Below, piece by piece: positions 17,194 to 27,228 of a stretch of 64,000 nt of DNA (position 1 is the stretch's first letter; each line of letters starts with the position of its first letter). Under the pieces are notes generated by a model, which did not search any database, was not told the origin of the DNA, and worked only from the letters and a program-made list of their open reading frames with translations. The stretch lies in NCBI RefSeq assembly GCF_013155465.1, contig NZ_JABJVX010000007.1:1-64000 (forward strand), read 5' to 3'. Source of the stretch: Alterinioella nitratireducens. Its GTDB lineage: Bacteria; Pseudomonadota; Alphaproteobacteria; Rhodobacterales; Rhodobacteraceae. The translations under genes were made by a program, and so were the position numbers.

Positions 17194-18606
17194 ATGTTCC
17201 TTTCGATCTTCGACATCTTCAAAATCGGCATCGGCCCGTCCTCGTCGCACACGATGGGGCCGATGACGGCGGCGGCGTCCTTTCTGGACGCGCTGCGCAC
17301 CGGCCTGCGTGAACCCGGCGCGGGCGAGGTGGCGCATGTCACCTGTTCGCTGCACGGCTCGCTCTCCTTCACCGGCAAGGGCCACGCCACCGACCGCGCG
17401 GTGATGCTTGGGCTTTGCGGGTTCGAGCCCGCCACCATCGACCCCGACCGCGCGGAACAGGCCGAGGCCGCCCTGCACCGCGACAAGGTGATCCACCCGG
17501 ACGGCCTGCCGCCCCTCAAATTCGACCCCGCCGCCGATCTGATCTTCGATTACGGCCCGCCCCTGCCCGGTCACGCCAATGGCATGGTGCTGCGCGGTTT
17601 CGACGCCGCCGGACGCCTGTTCATGGAGGAGACCTATTATTCCGTCGGCGGCGGCTTCGTGATGACGGCGGCAGAGCTGGATGCGCAGAAGAACGGCGGC
17701 CCGAAGGAATTTCACGCCGAGAAGGAGGCGCAGGGCTATCCCTATCCCTTCGGCTCCGCGAACGAGATGCTGGCCATGGGCCGCGCCTCGGGCAAGAGTG
17801 TCGCGCAGATGAAATGGGCCAATGAGGAGGCCAACGCGCCGCGCGCTGAAATCAAGGCGCGGATGGATGCGATCTGGCAGACGATGGATGACTGCATCGA
17901 CCGAGGCTTGCGGATGGAGGGCACTCTGCCCGGCGGGTTGTCAGTCAAGCGCCGCGCCAAGGCGATCCACCGGCAATTGCTGAACGAACGCGGGACCAAC
18001 CAGGCGCAGCCGCACACGATCAACGACTGGATGAGCGTCTACGCCATGGCCGTGAACGAGGAGAACGCGGCCGGCGGCAAGGTCGTGACCTCGCCCACCA
18101 ACGGGGCCGCGGGCGTGGTGCCTGCCGTGCTGCGCTACTACCGCGACCACTGCATCGGCGCGACCGAGGAGGGACGGCGCAATTTTCTGATGACGGCGGC
18201 GGCAATCGGTGGGCTGATCAAGCACAATGCCTCGATCTCTGGCGCTGAAGTGGGCTGCCAGGGCGAGGTCGGATCGGCCAGCGCGATGGCGGCGGCCGGG
18301 CTCTGCGCCGCACTTGGCGGCACCAATGAACAGGTGGAAAACGCCGCCGAAATAGCGCTGGAACATCACCTCGGCATGACCTGCGACCCGGCGGCGGGGC
18401 TGGTGCAGGTGCCGTGTATCGAACGCAACGGGCTTGGCGCGATCAAGGCGGTCAGCGCCGCGTCGCTCGCGCTGCGCGGGGACGGCACCCATTTCATGCC
18501 GCTCGACAATTGCGTCGAGGCGATGCGCCAGACCGGCCTGGACATGAGCGACAATTACAAGGAAACCAGCCGGGGTGGGCTGGCGGTCAACCTGCCGAAT
18601 TGTTGA
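17194..18606 (+). CDS. sdaA: L-serine ammonia-lyase, iron-sulfur type
   Basis: This 470-residue enzyme fits the single-chain SdaA type: the N-terminal beta domain begins [20 protein letters not shown], and the C-terminal alpha domain has the 4Fe-4S cysteines in [32 protein letters not shown]. It converts L-serine to pyruvate and ammonia. It follows bhcD by 108 bases on the same strand; a 7-bp hairpin (17133-17155) lies between them. Co-regulation with the BHA cycle is possible, because glycine-derived serine would be drained to pyruvate, but this is inference. Confidence 0.93.
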   Translation: MFLSIFDIFKIGIGPSSSHTMGPMTAAASFLDALRTGLREPGAGEVAHVTCSLHGSLSFTGKGHATDRAVMLGLCGFEPATIDPDRAEQAEAALHRDKVIHPDGLPPLKFDPAADLIFDYGPPLPGHANGMVLRGFDAAGRLFMEETYYSVGGGFVMTAAELDAQKNGGPKEFHAEKEAQGYPYPFGSANEMLAMGRASGKSVAQMKWANEEANAPRAEIKARMDAIWQTMDDCIDRGLRMEGTLPGGLSVKRRAKAIHRQLLNERGTNQAQPHTINDWMSVYAMAVNEENAAGGKVVTSPTNGAAGVVPAVLRYYRDHCIGATEEGRRNFLMTAAAIGGLIKHNASISGAEVGCQGEVGSASAMAAAGLCAALGGTNEQVENAAEIALEHHLGMTCDPAAGLVQVPCIERNGLGAIKAVSAASLALRGDGTHFMPLDNCVEAMRQTGLDMSDNYKETSRGGLAVNLPNC

Positions 18607-18611
18607 GGGGT

Positions 18612-18655
18612 GCGGCCCATCGACGGGCCGCAAATGCGCCCGGTCGACCGGGCGC
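18612..18655. repeat. Double-palindrome element, copy 1 (between convergent genes)
   Basis: GCGGCCC and GGGCCGC (18612-18631, loop ATCGAC) are followed after four bases by a perfect 20-bp palindrome, GCGCCCGGTCGACCGGGCGC (18636-18655). A closely similar pair is at 41106-41149, also between convergent genes. It probably acts as a bidirectional terminator and looks like a dispersed repeat. Confidence 0.7.
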
Positions 18656-18662
18656 GCACGCT

Positions 18663-19835
18663 TCACTCCGACTGCGCCTCCACCTCGTCCAGGTAGCGCG
18701 TGATCAGCTCTTTCGCCTTCTCGTCGGTGACATTATGCTCACTGATCCGGTTGCGCTTGAGCATGTGCCGCAGCTTGCCGGTCTTGCCCGCAGACACGGC
18801 CCAGTCGATCCCCTCGATCAATTGCCCCGAGGCCGATTTCGCGCGCAGCCATTGCCCCAGATAGGCGGTGTCCGTGGGCGCCTTTTCGCACCAGACCCTC
18901 TCGAAGGTCATCATGATGAACTCCTGCACCGCCGGTTGCAGATGCCGCCGGTCGGGCTTGAAGGGATAGGTGAAGACATCCGTGACGATCTCGTAGGAGG
19001 GCCAGTAGAACAGATACCCCTCATCCTTGAACTCGCGCATCACCTCGTCGATGGCGACCCGCAGCACCGCCTTCGAGACGGAATTGGCGCTGATGCAGCT
19101 TTCCTCGCGGAAGGTCGTGACCAGCGGGATCGGCGACAGGGTCAGGATGATCCTGGCATCCGGGCGATGCTTGCGGATCAGCCGGTAGATCTCGCGCAGG
19201 TTGTCGCGGTTTTCCTCGACGGTCGAGACCCGGAACTTGTGCCGCTCGGGGTCGTATTTGCCCTTGGGCAGGGTGCGCCAGAAGACGCCGCCGGTCGGCT
19301 CGTCATACCAGATTTCCGAAAGGCCCAAAGTCAGGATGAAGACATCCGTGTCGTTGAACAGGCGCAGCGTCTCCTGCCGCACGTCCTCGTCATAGCCGAA
19401 CTCCTCGGCCTTGTAGCCATGCCAGAGCGGCGCGTCGAAGCTCTTGCCCTCGAAGGCCCATTCGAATTGCTGAAGGATGACGAAGCTGTTGACCATGCCT
19501 TCGCCGCAACTGACGACATAGGCGTTGGATTCCTTGTTGCGGGTCAGCACGTTGTAGTGGCGCGAGGCCAGCCAGTCCGAGATATAGGCCGCAAAGCACG
19601 AACCGAAGGCCGTGACCTTGGTGGTCTCGTTGATCGACGGCGCGTCCGGCGTCCAGCCTTTCAGCACGTAGTCCAGAACCGCCGTTTCCGGCATCATCTG
19701 CATCGCCTTGGGGGGCCTGCTGCCGGTGCCGCCGCGAAACCATGTGCGATGGGTTTTGCCCTTGCGGGAGGATTCGATCCCCTCCACCCGGTCAGCCGCC
19801 TTCGTAATGGACACCTCGTCCAGGATCTTGTTCAT
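18663..19835 (-). CDS. GSCFA-domain protein (SGNH-hydrolase-like)
   Basis: The 390-residue protein carries the family-naming motif at about residues 77-82 (TAFGSCFAAYISDWL), followed by a GSCFA domain with LTLGLSEIWYDE and ILTLSPIPLVTTF. GSCFA proteins resemble SGNH/GDSL hydrolases, in which the Ser of the GSC-type motif would be the nucleophile. The substrate is unknown. No signal peptide or membrane segment is visible. It stands alone, converging with sdaA, so the context does not suggest a function. Confidence 0.85.
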   Translation of the reverse strand: MNKILDEVSITKAADRVEGIESSRKGKTHRTWFRGGTGSRPPKAMQMMPETAVLDYVLKGWTPDAPSINETTKVTAFGSCFAAYISDWLASRHYNVLTRNKESNAYVVSCGEGMVNSFVILQQFEWAFEGKSFDAPLWHGYKAEEFGYDEDVRQETLRLFNDTDVFILTLGLSEIWYDEPTGGVFWRTLPKGKYDPERHKFRVSTVEENRDNLREIYRLIRKHRPDARIILTLSPIPLVTTFREESCISANSVSKAVLRVAIDEVMREFKDEGYLFYWPSYEIVTDVFTYPFKPDRRHLQPAVQEFIMMTFERVWCEKAPTDTAYLGQWLRAKSASGQLIEGIDWAVSAGKTGKLRHMLKRNRISEHNVTDEKAKELITRYLDEVEAQSE

Positions 19836-19916
19836 CTGCCTGCCTCTCTCGGTCCGAATTTTCTTCGGTTATCCCGGCAGTTTAGCAGGAAATGCGGAAA
19901 AATGAATCCCCGAATC

Positions 19917-20951
19917 TCAGGGCGCGTCGCGCATCGTCTGGCCGGGGTCGAAGCCGGAATCCAGCGTGATGATCTCGTCACAGGGCTCACCCGCGACGCG
20001 CGCGGCGACGATGCGGGCGGCGGCCTCGCCGATCTCGCGGCGGCGCGTGTCCATGGTGGCCAGCTGCATCGGCAGCCCGTCGAGGATTTCCACCGCGTTG
20101 AAGCCCGCCAGCCCCATCTTGCCGGGAATATCGAGGCCCTGTTCAATACAGTAGAGCAACCCGCCCGCCGCGATCATGTCATTGGAGAAATAGAGGAAAT
20201 CCAGATCGTCATGGCGCGACAGCATCTCCTGCGCCAACTCGCGCCCCTTGCCGAGCGCCGAGCCGCCCGCGTAATAGATCCGGTCGGCCAGGTCGATCCC
20301 GGCCTCGCGCAGCACGCCCTCGAACCCCTCCAGACGCTTCCGCGCTCGATGATCCTCGGGCATCTTGGTGCCCATGAACCCGATCCGCCGGTAGCCGCGC
20401 TTGAGAATCTCGCGCGCCATCCGCGCCCCCGAGGCACGGTGGCTGATCCCGACCATCGCATCAATCGGGTCACCATCGGCATCCATGATCTCGACCACCG
20501 GAATGCCGGAATTGGCCAGCATCGCGCGGGAGGCATCCGAATGCTCGATCCCCGCCACGATCATTCCCGAGGGCCGCCACGAGAGCATCTCGTAGATGAC
20601 CTTCTCCTCGCGCTCGGGCTCGTAATGGGTGGCCCCGAAAACGGGTTGCAGCTCGGTATCGTCCAGCATGTCGGAAATACCCGCCAAAACTTGCGGAAAC
20701 ACCATGTTCGACAGCGACGGAATGACCACGCCGACCAGGTTCACCCGGTTCGAGGCCAGCGCGCCCGCGATCTTGTTGGGCACGTAGCCCAGGGTCCGCG
20801 CCGCCTCCATCACCCGGTTGCGGGTGGCCTGGCTGACATCGCCGCGATTGCGCAACACACGGCTCACCGTCATCTCGGAGACGCGGGCCGCCTCGGCCAC
20901 ATCGCGCAGCGTCAATTGCGGCCTGTCGGTCTCGGGGGGGCGAATGGGCAC
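19917..20951 (-). CDS. LacI-family transcriptional regulator (GntR/gluconate type)
   Basis: This 344-residue protein has a LacI helix-turn-helix at about residues 14-36 (LRDVAEAARVSEMTVSRVLR) and a sugar-binding-like sensor domain with the YVPNKIAGALA hinge region. Similar proteins regulate gluconate or other sugar-acid genes. No metabolic target gene is adjacent; only the GSCFA gene follows on the same strand. The regulon is therefore likely elsewhere in the genome. Confidence 0.88.
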   Translation of the reverse strand: MPIRPPETDRPQLTLRDVAEAARVSEMTVSRVLRNRGDVSQATRNRVMEAARTLGYVPNKIAGALASNRVNLVGVVIPSLSNMVFPQVLAGISDMLDDTELQPVFGATHYEPEREEKVIYEMLSWRPSGMIVAGIEHSDASRAMLANSGIPVVEIMDADGDPIDAMVGISHRASGARMAREILKRGYRRIGFMGTKMPEDHRARKRLEGFEGVLREAGIDLADRIYYAGGSALGKGRELAQEMLSRHDDLDFLYFSNDMIAAGGLLYCIEQGLDIPGKMGLAGFNAVEILDGLPMQLATMDTRRREIGEAAARIVAARVAGEPCDEIITLDSGFDPGQTMRDAP

Positions 20952-21090
20952 CGCGCTCGGCTCCTCATGGTTGCGTTAACACCCTTGATACGCACCAATT
21001 TCGGAATTGTCCAAGCCTCTCGCCCGACGCGCGAAATTTGCCCGCACCGCTTGCGTTGCCGCGCGGAAATGCGCAGAACGGGCAGCGCGT

Positions 21091-21167
21091 GGCCCTGTGG
21101 CTCAACTGGATAGAGCAGCCCCCTCCTAAGGGGCAGGTTGCAGGTTCGAATCCTGCCGGGGTCGCCA
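21091..21167 (+). tRNA. tRNA-Arg (anticodon CCU)
   Basis: A 77-base cloverleaf can be folded. The acceptor stem pairs GGCCCTG with CGGGGTC, the anticodon stem GCCCC/GGGGC encloses loop CTCCTAA, and the T arm is GCAGG-TTCGAAT-CCTGC. CCA is encoded. The anticodon is at 21125-21127. Its 3' end is 3 bases from the stop of the CoA-transferase gene on the other strand. No integrase or att duplication was seen next to it. Confidence 0.96.
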
Positions 21168-21170
21168 TTC

Positions 21171-22283
21171 CTACCCGTCTTCACCCAGCTTCGGCGCGGG
21201 CCTGTCCAGGGTCAGGTCGGCATCGGAAAAGGTGAAGGGCGAGCGCACTCCGGGGATACCGCCCGGCGCGATCCGCATGCCGCGCGCCTGCACCTGGGGG
21301 TCGGCGAAGACCTCGGCCAGATCGTTGATCGGCCCCGCGGGCACGCCCGCCGCCTCGCAACCCGCCAGCAGGTCGGCCTTGTCGAAGCGCAATGTCGCCT
21401 CGGTCAGCGCCTTGGTCATCGCGTCGCGGTTCTCGATCCGGTCGGCATTGGTCAGGTAGCGCGCGTCCTCGGCCATCTCGGCCAGCCCCAGGAGGTCACA
21501 GAGTCGCCGGTATTGCGCGTCATTGCCGGTGGCGATGATGATCCATCCGTCGCGGCAGTCGAACACCTGGTAGGGCGTCAGGTTCTGATGCGCATTGCCG
21601 ATCCGCGCGGGCGCCTTGCCCGTCACCAGGTAATTCATCGCCTGGTTGGCCATCGCCGAGGTCGCCACATCCAGGAGCGACATGTCGATATGCTGCCCCT
21701 TGCCGGTCCGCCCGCGTTGATGCAGCGCCGCCAGGATCGCGTTCACGGAATAAAGCCCGGTCAGGATATCCGTCACCGCCACGCCCACCTTCTGCGGCTG
21801 GCCCTCGGGGTCGCCGGTGACCGACATCATCCCCGACATGCCCTGGATGATATAGTCATAGCCTGCCCGATGCGCATAAGGCCCGGTCTGCCCGAACCCG
21901 GTGATGGAACAGTAGATGAGCGCGGGGTTCACGGCCCGCAGGCTCTCGTAATCCAGCCCGTATTTGGCCAGCCCGCCAAGCTTGAAGTTCTCGATCAGGA
22001 TATCCGTCCCGGCCACCATCTCGCGCACCCGCGCCTGACCTTCAGGGGTGCGGAAATCCACCACGACCGAGGCTTTGCCGCGATTGCAGGAATGGAAATA
22101 GGCCGCCGAGATGTCGCCTTCGCGCGCGACGAAAGGCGGGCCCCAACGGCGGGTATCGTCGCCATCGGGGCTTTCCACCTTGATGACCTCGGCCCCCAGG
22201 TCGGCCAGGGTCTGACCGGCCCAGGGACCGGCCAGGATACGGGCGAGTTCGAGGACCTTGACGCCCTCAAGCGGGGCCGTCAT
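21171..22283 (-). CDS. CaiB/BaiF family (type III) CoA-transferase
   Basis: The 370-residue protein begins PLEGVKVLELARILAGPWAG and continues with LADLGAEVIKVESPDGDDTR, both typical of family III CoA-transferases; a catalytic Asp is expected near residue 165 (HIDMSLLDVATSAM). These enzymes move CoA between organic acids such as oxalate, carnitine, succinate or mesaconate. The substrate cannot be told here. It is translationally coupled to the upstream DsbA-like gene (TGATG overlap), with no obvious functional link. Confidence 0.9.
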   Translation of the reverse strand: MTAPLEGVKVLELARILAGPWAGQTLADLGAEVIKVESPDGDDTRRWGPPFVAREGDISAAYFHSCNRGKASVVVDFRTPEGQARVREMVAGTDILIENFKLGGLAKYGLDYESLRAVNPALIYCSITGFGQTGPYAHRAGYDYIIQGMSGMMSVTGDPEGQPQKVGVAVTDILTGLYSVNAILAALHQRGRTGKGQHIDMSLLDVATSAMANQAMNYLVTGKAPARIGNAHQNLTPYQVFDCRDGWIIIATGNDAQYRRLCDLLGLAEMAEDARYLTNADRIENRDAMTKALTEATLRFDKADLLAGCEAAGVPAGPINDLAEVFADPQVQARGMRIAPGGIPGVRSPFTFSDADLTLDRPAPKLGEDG

Positions 22284-22981
22284 CAGCCCTCTTCGGCCAG
22301 CAATTCGTCGATGACATCTACAAAGGCATCATAGCCCATGTTCTCGTAGAACTCGCCATTGATGACAAAGCTCGGCGTGCCCCGCACGTTGGCGGCGGCG
22401 GTCTGTTCCTCCGAGACCGCAATCATCGCCTCGGCCATCGCGGTATCGGTCAGGCAGGCGTCAAGCTGCTCGTCATTCAGGCCAACGCTGCGCCCGACCC
22501 TGCGCAGGCTCTCGGCCACGTCGGCGGGTTCACCCGCCAGCCATTCCGACTGGGTTTCCATCAGCCGGTCAATCACGCCGAAATAGCGCATCTCGCCGCC
22601 GCAACGCGCGACCAACCCGCCCCAGAGGCCATAGCGATGCTGATAGACCTCGCGGAAGACGAACCGCACCTGCCCGGTGTCGATGTAGTTTTCCTCAAGC
22701 TGCGGCAAGACTTCTACGTGAAAGCGCCCGCAATACGAGCAGGTGACAGACCCGTATTCAATGATCGTGACCGGTGCATCGGGGTCGCCGATCGCCATCT
22801 CGATCACTTCGACGCTGCCCGCGTCTTCAGCATCAGCCTCCGTCTCCGTCCCGGTCCGGGCCTCCTGCGCGCTGGCGGCCAGCATGGGTTCCGCTTCGGA
22901 ACCAAAGCGGTCCAGCCAGATATAGCCGCTGGCGGCGACGATTACGGCCAGCAGGCCGACTGTCAAAACGGTGCGGTTCAT
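22283..22981 (-). CDS. DsbA-family thiol-disulfide oxidoreductase
   Basis: This 232-residue protein has an N-terminal membrane or signal segment (VLTVGLLAVIVAASGYIWL), an acidic linker, and a thioredoxin-like DsbA domain with the active site CSYC near residue 82 and a cis-Pro in GTPSFVINGEF. It probably forms or isomerises disulfide bonds in the periplasm. Its start overlaps the stop of the DUF721 gene (TGATG); a TTG one codon earlier is rejected. Coupling to the DUF721 gene is common in this group, as far as I recall. Confidence 0.9.
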   Translation of the reverse strand: MNRTVLTVGLLAVIVAASGYIWLDRFGSEAEPMLAASAQEARTGTETEADAEDAGSVEVIEMAIGDPDAPVTIIEYGSVTCSYCGRFHVEVLPQLEENYIDTGQVRFVFREVYQHRYGLWGGLVARCGGEMRYFGVIDRLMETQSEWLAGEPADVAESLRRVGRSVGLNDEQLDACLTDTAMAEAMIAVSEEQTAAANVRGTPSFVINGEFYENMGYDAFVDVIDELLAEEG

Positions 22982-23520
22982 CAACCTCTCCTTGAGTGAC
23001 TGTTCTTGGTCAGGACATTACGCGCCAGGCGTTCCAACGCGTCCTTCAGCGTGCTGTCCTTGATCGGGTCCGCGGCGACACGGGCCGCGTTCAGAATTTC
23101 GGGTGTGGGGCGGGGCGGTGCCTCGGGCTTCACCTCGAAACGCACATGCCCCTCGGCAAAGCCCACCGGCGCGGTCTGGGTGATCTGGATCTTGCTGACG
23201 GCGTTATAGCCATAGCAGGCGTTGACCTTGCCCCGGATCGCATCCTTCTGCATCTCCAGCATCGGCGCGCGCCCGCCCGTGGTCAGCAGGACCAGCGTGG
23301 CCCCGAACCCGCCCCGTGCATAGCGGATCTTGACCGGAATCGCGGCGGCGGCGGTTTCCTCGCCGACGATCTCGGCCCAATGGGTCAGCAGCTTGGTTTC
23401 GGAAAACCCGCGCTTCTCGAACGGCTGGCGCAATTGACCGGCGACCAGTTTCGACGCCGCCTCGAAGCCGCGCTTGCGGCGTTTCTGGGTCACGGGCATG
23501 GTGCGCGCGGGCGGGGGCAT
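22981..23520 (-). CDS. DciA-like protein (DUF721)
   Basis: The 179-residue basic protein contains a DUF721 domain (about 25-110, with LTHWAEIVGEE and LVLLTTGGRAPMLEMQ). DUF721 includes DciA, the ancestral loader of replicative helicase DnaB, so a role at replication initiation is plausible but not shown here. I chose the ATG at 23520, which follows AAAGGAAACCCG; a longer frame starts inside the mutY upstream region without a ribosome site. It is divergent from mutY. Confidence 0.8.
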   Translation of the reverse strand: MPPPARTMPVTQKRRKRGFEAASKLVAGQLRQPFEKRGFSETKLLTHWAEIVGEETAAAAIPVKIRYARGGFGATLVLLTTGGRAPMLEMQKDAIRGKVNACYGYNAVSKIQITQTAPVGFAEGHVRFEVKPEAPPRPTPEILNAARVAADPIKDSTLKDALERLARNVLTKNSHSRRG

Positions 23521-23570
23521 CGGGTTTCCTTTCGTCTTGCCTAGCTTATCTCTCCCGGCAGGGAGAACCA

Positions 23571-24635
23571 ATGGCCTACGAACGGGGGAGCCCAAAAAAC
23601 GTGCGTGACGAAGACTACAGCCCCTCCTTGCTGGCCTGGTATGACACCCATGCCCGCGATCTGCCCTGGCGCGTTGGCCCGCATGATACCGCCGTTCCCA
23701 ACCCCTATTTCATCTGGCTGTCCGAGGTGATGCTGCAACAGACCACCGTGGCCGCCGTAAGGGATTATTTTGTCAGGTTCACCATGCTCTGGCCCACGGT
23801 CGAGGCGCTGGCGGCGGCCGAGGATGCCGAGGTCATGGCCGCATGGGCCGGACTTGGCTACTATGCGCGGGCCCGCAACCTTCTGAAATGCGCCCGCGTG
23901 GTGGCGGCGGATCATGGCGGGCAGTTCCCCGATACCGAGGCGGTGCTGCTGACTCTTCCCGGCATCGGCCCCTACACCGCAGCCGCCATCGCCGCGATCG
24001 CCTTCGACCGGCCCGCGACCGTGATGGATGGCAATGTCGAGCGCGTCATGGCGCGGCTTTTCGCGGTCGAGACGCCCTTGCCCGCCGCCAAGCCCGCGCT
24101 GAAATCCCGCGCCGGGGCGCTGACGCCCGAAATCCGCCCCGGCGATCACGCGCAGGCGGTGATGGATCTGGGGGCGACGATCTGCACCCCCCGCAACCCG
24201 GCCTGCGGCATCTGCCCCCTGCGCGATCCTTGTCAGGCGCGCGCGCAGGGTATCGCGGCCGAGCTGCCCGCCAAGACCCCGAAGAGGCCCAAACCCATCC
24301 GCCACGGCATCGCCTATCTCGCGCGCCGCGCCGATGGCACATGGCTCTTGGAAACGCGCCCCGAAAAGGGGCTGCTCGGGGGCATGCTTGGCTGGCCGAC
24401 GACAGAATGGGTGGAGGAGGCCCCCGCCCCGTCCCCACCCATCGCCGCCGACTGGCACGATCCGGGGCTGGAGGTGCGCCACACCTTCACCCATTTCCAC
24501 CTGCGCCTGTCGCTGAGGCTTGCCCATCTGCCCGCAGGCACACCCGGCGATTTCCGCCCGCTCCGCCCCGCCGACCTGCCCACGGTGATGCGCAAGGCGC
24601 TTGACCTTGCGAAACCCGCTTTTGATCGGGATTGA
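23571..24635 (+). CDS. mutY: A/G-specific adenine glycosylase MutY
   Basis: The 354-residue enzyme removes adenine mispaired with 8-oxoguanine. Visible features are the catalytic Glu region WLSEVMLQQTTV, the helix-hairpin-helix LPGIGPYTAAAIAA, the catalytic Asp in VMDGNVERV, and the 4Fe-4S ligand pattern C-x6-C-x2-C-x5-C (CTPRNPACGICPLRDPC). A C-terminal NUDIX-like domain (about 240-350) recognises the oxidised base. It is divergent from the DciA-like gene. Confidence 0.96.
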   Translation: MAYERGSPKNVRDEDYSPSLLAWYDTHARDLPWRVGPHDTAVPNPYFIWLSEVMLQQTTVAAVRDYFVRFTMLWPTVEALAAAEDAEVMAAWAGLGYYARARNLLKCARVVAADHGGQFPDTEAVLLTLPGIGPYTAAAIAAIAFDRPATVMDGNVERVMARLFAVETPLPAAKPALKSRAGALTPEIRPGDHAQAVMDLGATICTPRNPACGICPLRDPCQARAQGIAAELPAKTPKRPKPIRHGIAYLARRADGTWLLETRPEKGLLGGMLGWPTTEWVEEAPAPSPPIAADWHDPGLEVRHTFTHFHLRLSLRLAHLPAGTPGDFRPLRPADLPTVMRKALDLAKPAFDRD

Positions 24636-24659
24636 GTTTCCCTGCGCGGGTCGTAGAAT

Positions 24660-24699
24660 TGACAAACCTGTCAGGAAAACCTGACAAACCCGTCAGGAA
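24660..24699. promoter_or_regulatory. Tandem palindromic operators upstream of alkB
   Basis: An 18-base unit, TGACAAACCTGTCAGGAA (24660-24677), recurs with one change as TGACAAACCCGTCAGGAA (24682-24699), a 22-base period (two helical turns). The first unit contains the perfect palindrome TGACA-N4-TGTCA. A TTGACA hexamer (24659-24664) overlaps the first unit. The pair lies 9 bases before the alkB start and is a likely regulator-binding site. Confidence 0.7.
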
Positions 24700-24707
24700 T
24701 ATCACGC

Positions 24708-25853
24708 ATGAGCCGCCCCATGACCGCAAGTGCCGAGGTCGCCCGCATCCAGAATGCGCTTCCCTTCTGGATCACGCTGATCCTTGTTCCGCTGGTCTGG
24801 ACCGGCGCGCTGCAAGGCGGCTGGATGCTGTTCCTGGCCCCGGTCTACGCGCTGGCGCTGACCTCGATCCTGGACCAGATTTCCGGCCTGAACACAGCCA
24901 ATCCCGACCCTGAAACGCCCGAGGCGAGCCTCTTCTGGTATCGCCTGATCACGCTGATCTGGTTCCCGCTTCAGATCGTGACGCAACTGGGCCTGATCTG
25001 GTACGCGACCCGTGCCACGCATCTGTCGGGGGCCGAAAAAGCGTTGCTTTTCTATAATGTAGGGCTGATGGCCGGGGGCGTCGGGATCGTCTACGCGCAT
25101 GAGCTGATGCACCAACGCACGAAGCTTGAGCGCTGGCTCGGCGATCTCCTGATGGCCTCGGTCCTCTACAGCCATTTCCGCAGCGAACATCTGCTGGTCC
25201 ATCACATCCATGTCGGCACGCCGAAAGACCCGGTCTCGGCGCGCTATAACGAGGGGTTTCACCGCTTCTTCCTGCGCGTGCTGCGCCAATCGCCCGTCTC
25301 GGCCTTCCGCGCCGAAAAGGCGATGCTGGCGCGCAAGGGGCTGCCCTGGCATCACCCCTCGAACCCCTTCTGGCGCTACTGGGCACTGCAGGTCGGCATG
25401 CTTGCACTGGCGCTGATCCTCGGCGGATGGGAAGGGATCATGTGGTTGATCGTGCAGGCATTTTTCGCGATCTCCTTCCTCGAACTGACCAACTACGTCG
25501 AGCATTACGGCCTGACCCGGAAGCATCTGGAAAACGGCCGCTATGAGCATGTCCAGCCGCATCACAGCTGGAACGCCTCGCATCGCGTCACAAATTGGCT
25601 GCTGATCAACCTGCAGCGCCATTCCGACCATCACTACAAGCCGAGCCGCCGCTTTCCGCTGTTGCAGACCTACACCGATGCCGAGGCCCCGCAACTGCCC
25701 TTCGGCTACCCGGTGATGACGCTGATGGCGCTGGTCCCGCCGCTCTGGCGTCGTCGCATGAACCCGCGTGTGCGGGCGTGGAGGGCGCGGTATTATCCCG
25801 AGATTACAGACTGGTCCGCCTACAACAAGGCGCGCAATCCGATGCCGCGTTAA
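24708..25853 (+). CDS. alkB: Alkane 1-monooxygenase (membrane di-iron)
   Basis: This 381-residue integral membrane protein has the histidine boxes of AlkB-type hydroxylases: HELMHQ, EHLLVHHIHVG, and LQRHSDHHY, plus NYVEHYGL between the second and third. Hydrophobic segments flank them, starting at about residue 16. The enzyme hydroxylates the terminal carbon of medium-chain alkanes using rubredoxin-supplied electrons; no rubredoxin gene is adjacent. The gene stands alone with tandem palindromes in its short upstream region. A related fatty-acid or lipid hydroxylase is the main alternative. Confidence 0.9.
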   Translation: MSRPMTASAEVARIQNALPFWITLILVPLVWTGALQGGWMLFLAPVYALALTSILDQISGLNTANPDPETPEASLFWYRLITLIWFPLQIVTQLGLIWYATRATHLSGAEKALLFYNVGLMAGGVGIVYAHELMHQRTKLERWLGDLLMASVLYSHFRSEHLLVHHIHVGTPKDPVSARYNEGFHRFFLRVLRQSPVSAFRAEKAMLARKGLPWHHPSNPFWRYWALQVGMLALALILGGWEGIMWLIVQAFFAISFLELTNYVEHYGLTRKHLENGRYEHVQPHHSWNASHRVTNWLLINLQRHSDHHYKPSRRFPLLQTYTDAEAPQLPFGYPVMTLMALVPPLWRRRMNPRVRAWRARYYPEITDWSAYNKARNPMPR

Positions 25854-25957
25854 AGGCACTTTGCGTCAGCCTTGAATCGAAAAACGCTGCCTCTCTCGTT
25901 GGTCGAACGCGCCTTTCGCTCCACCTTGTCGCTTTGAAAATGCAACGTGCTGACGGC

Positions 25958-25988
25958 AAAAAGCCCCGCCGATCCCGGACCGGCGGGG
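25958..25988 (-). terminator. Intrinsic terminator after ccrM
   Basis: Read on the minus strand, the stem CCCCGCCG/CGGCGGGG (25988-25964, 9-base loop) is followed by CTTTTTG. It lies about 45 bases beyond the ccrM stop and matches an intrinsic terminator. Confidence 0.8.
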
Positions 25989-26030
25989 AAGTCGCGTGCG
26001 CCGCAAGAAGGGCGCACGGGCGGTATCGGT

Positions 26031-27226
<1,196 letters not shown>

Positions 27227-27228
<2 letters not shown>

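Noticed and set aside
18414-21113. Long open frame of about 900 codons on the plus strand
   Set aside because: It runs antisense to the GSCFA and LacI genes and has low-complexity Arg/Gly/His composition; such shadow frames are normal at high GC.
21091-21167. tRNA-Arg as attachment site of an integrated element
   Set aside because: No integrase, repeated 3' tRNA fragment or foreign gene content was seen next to it.
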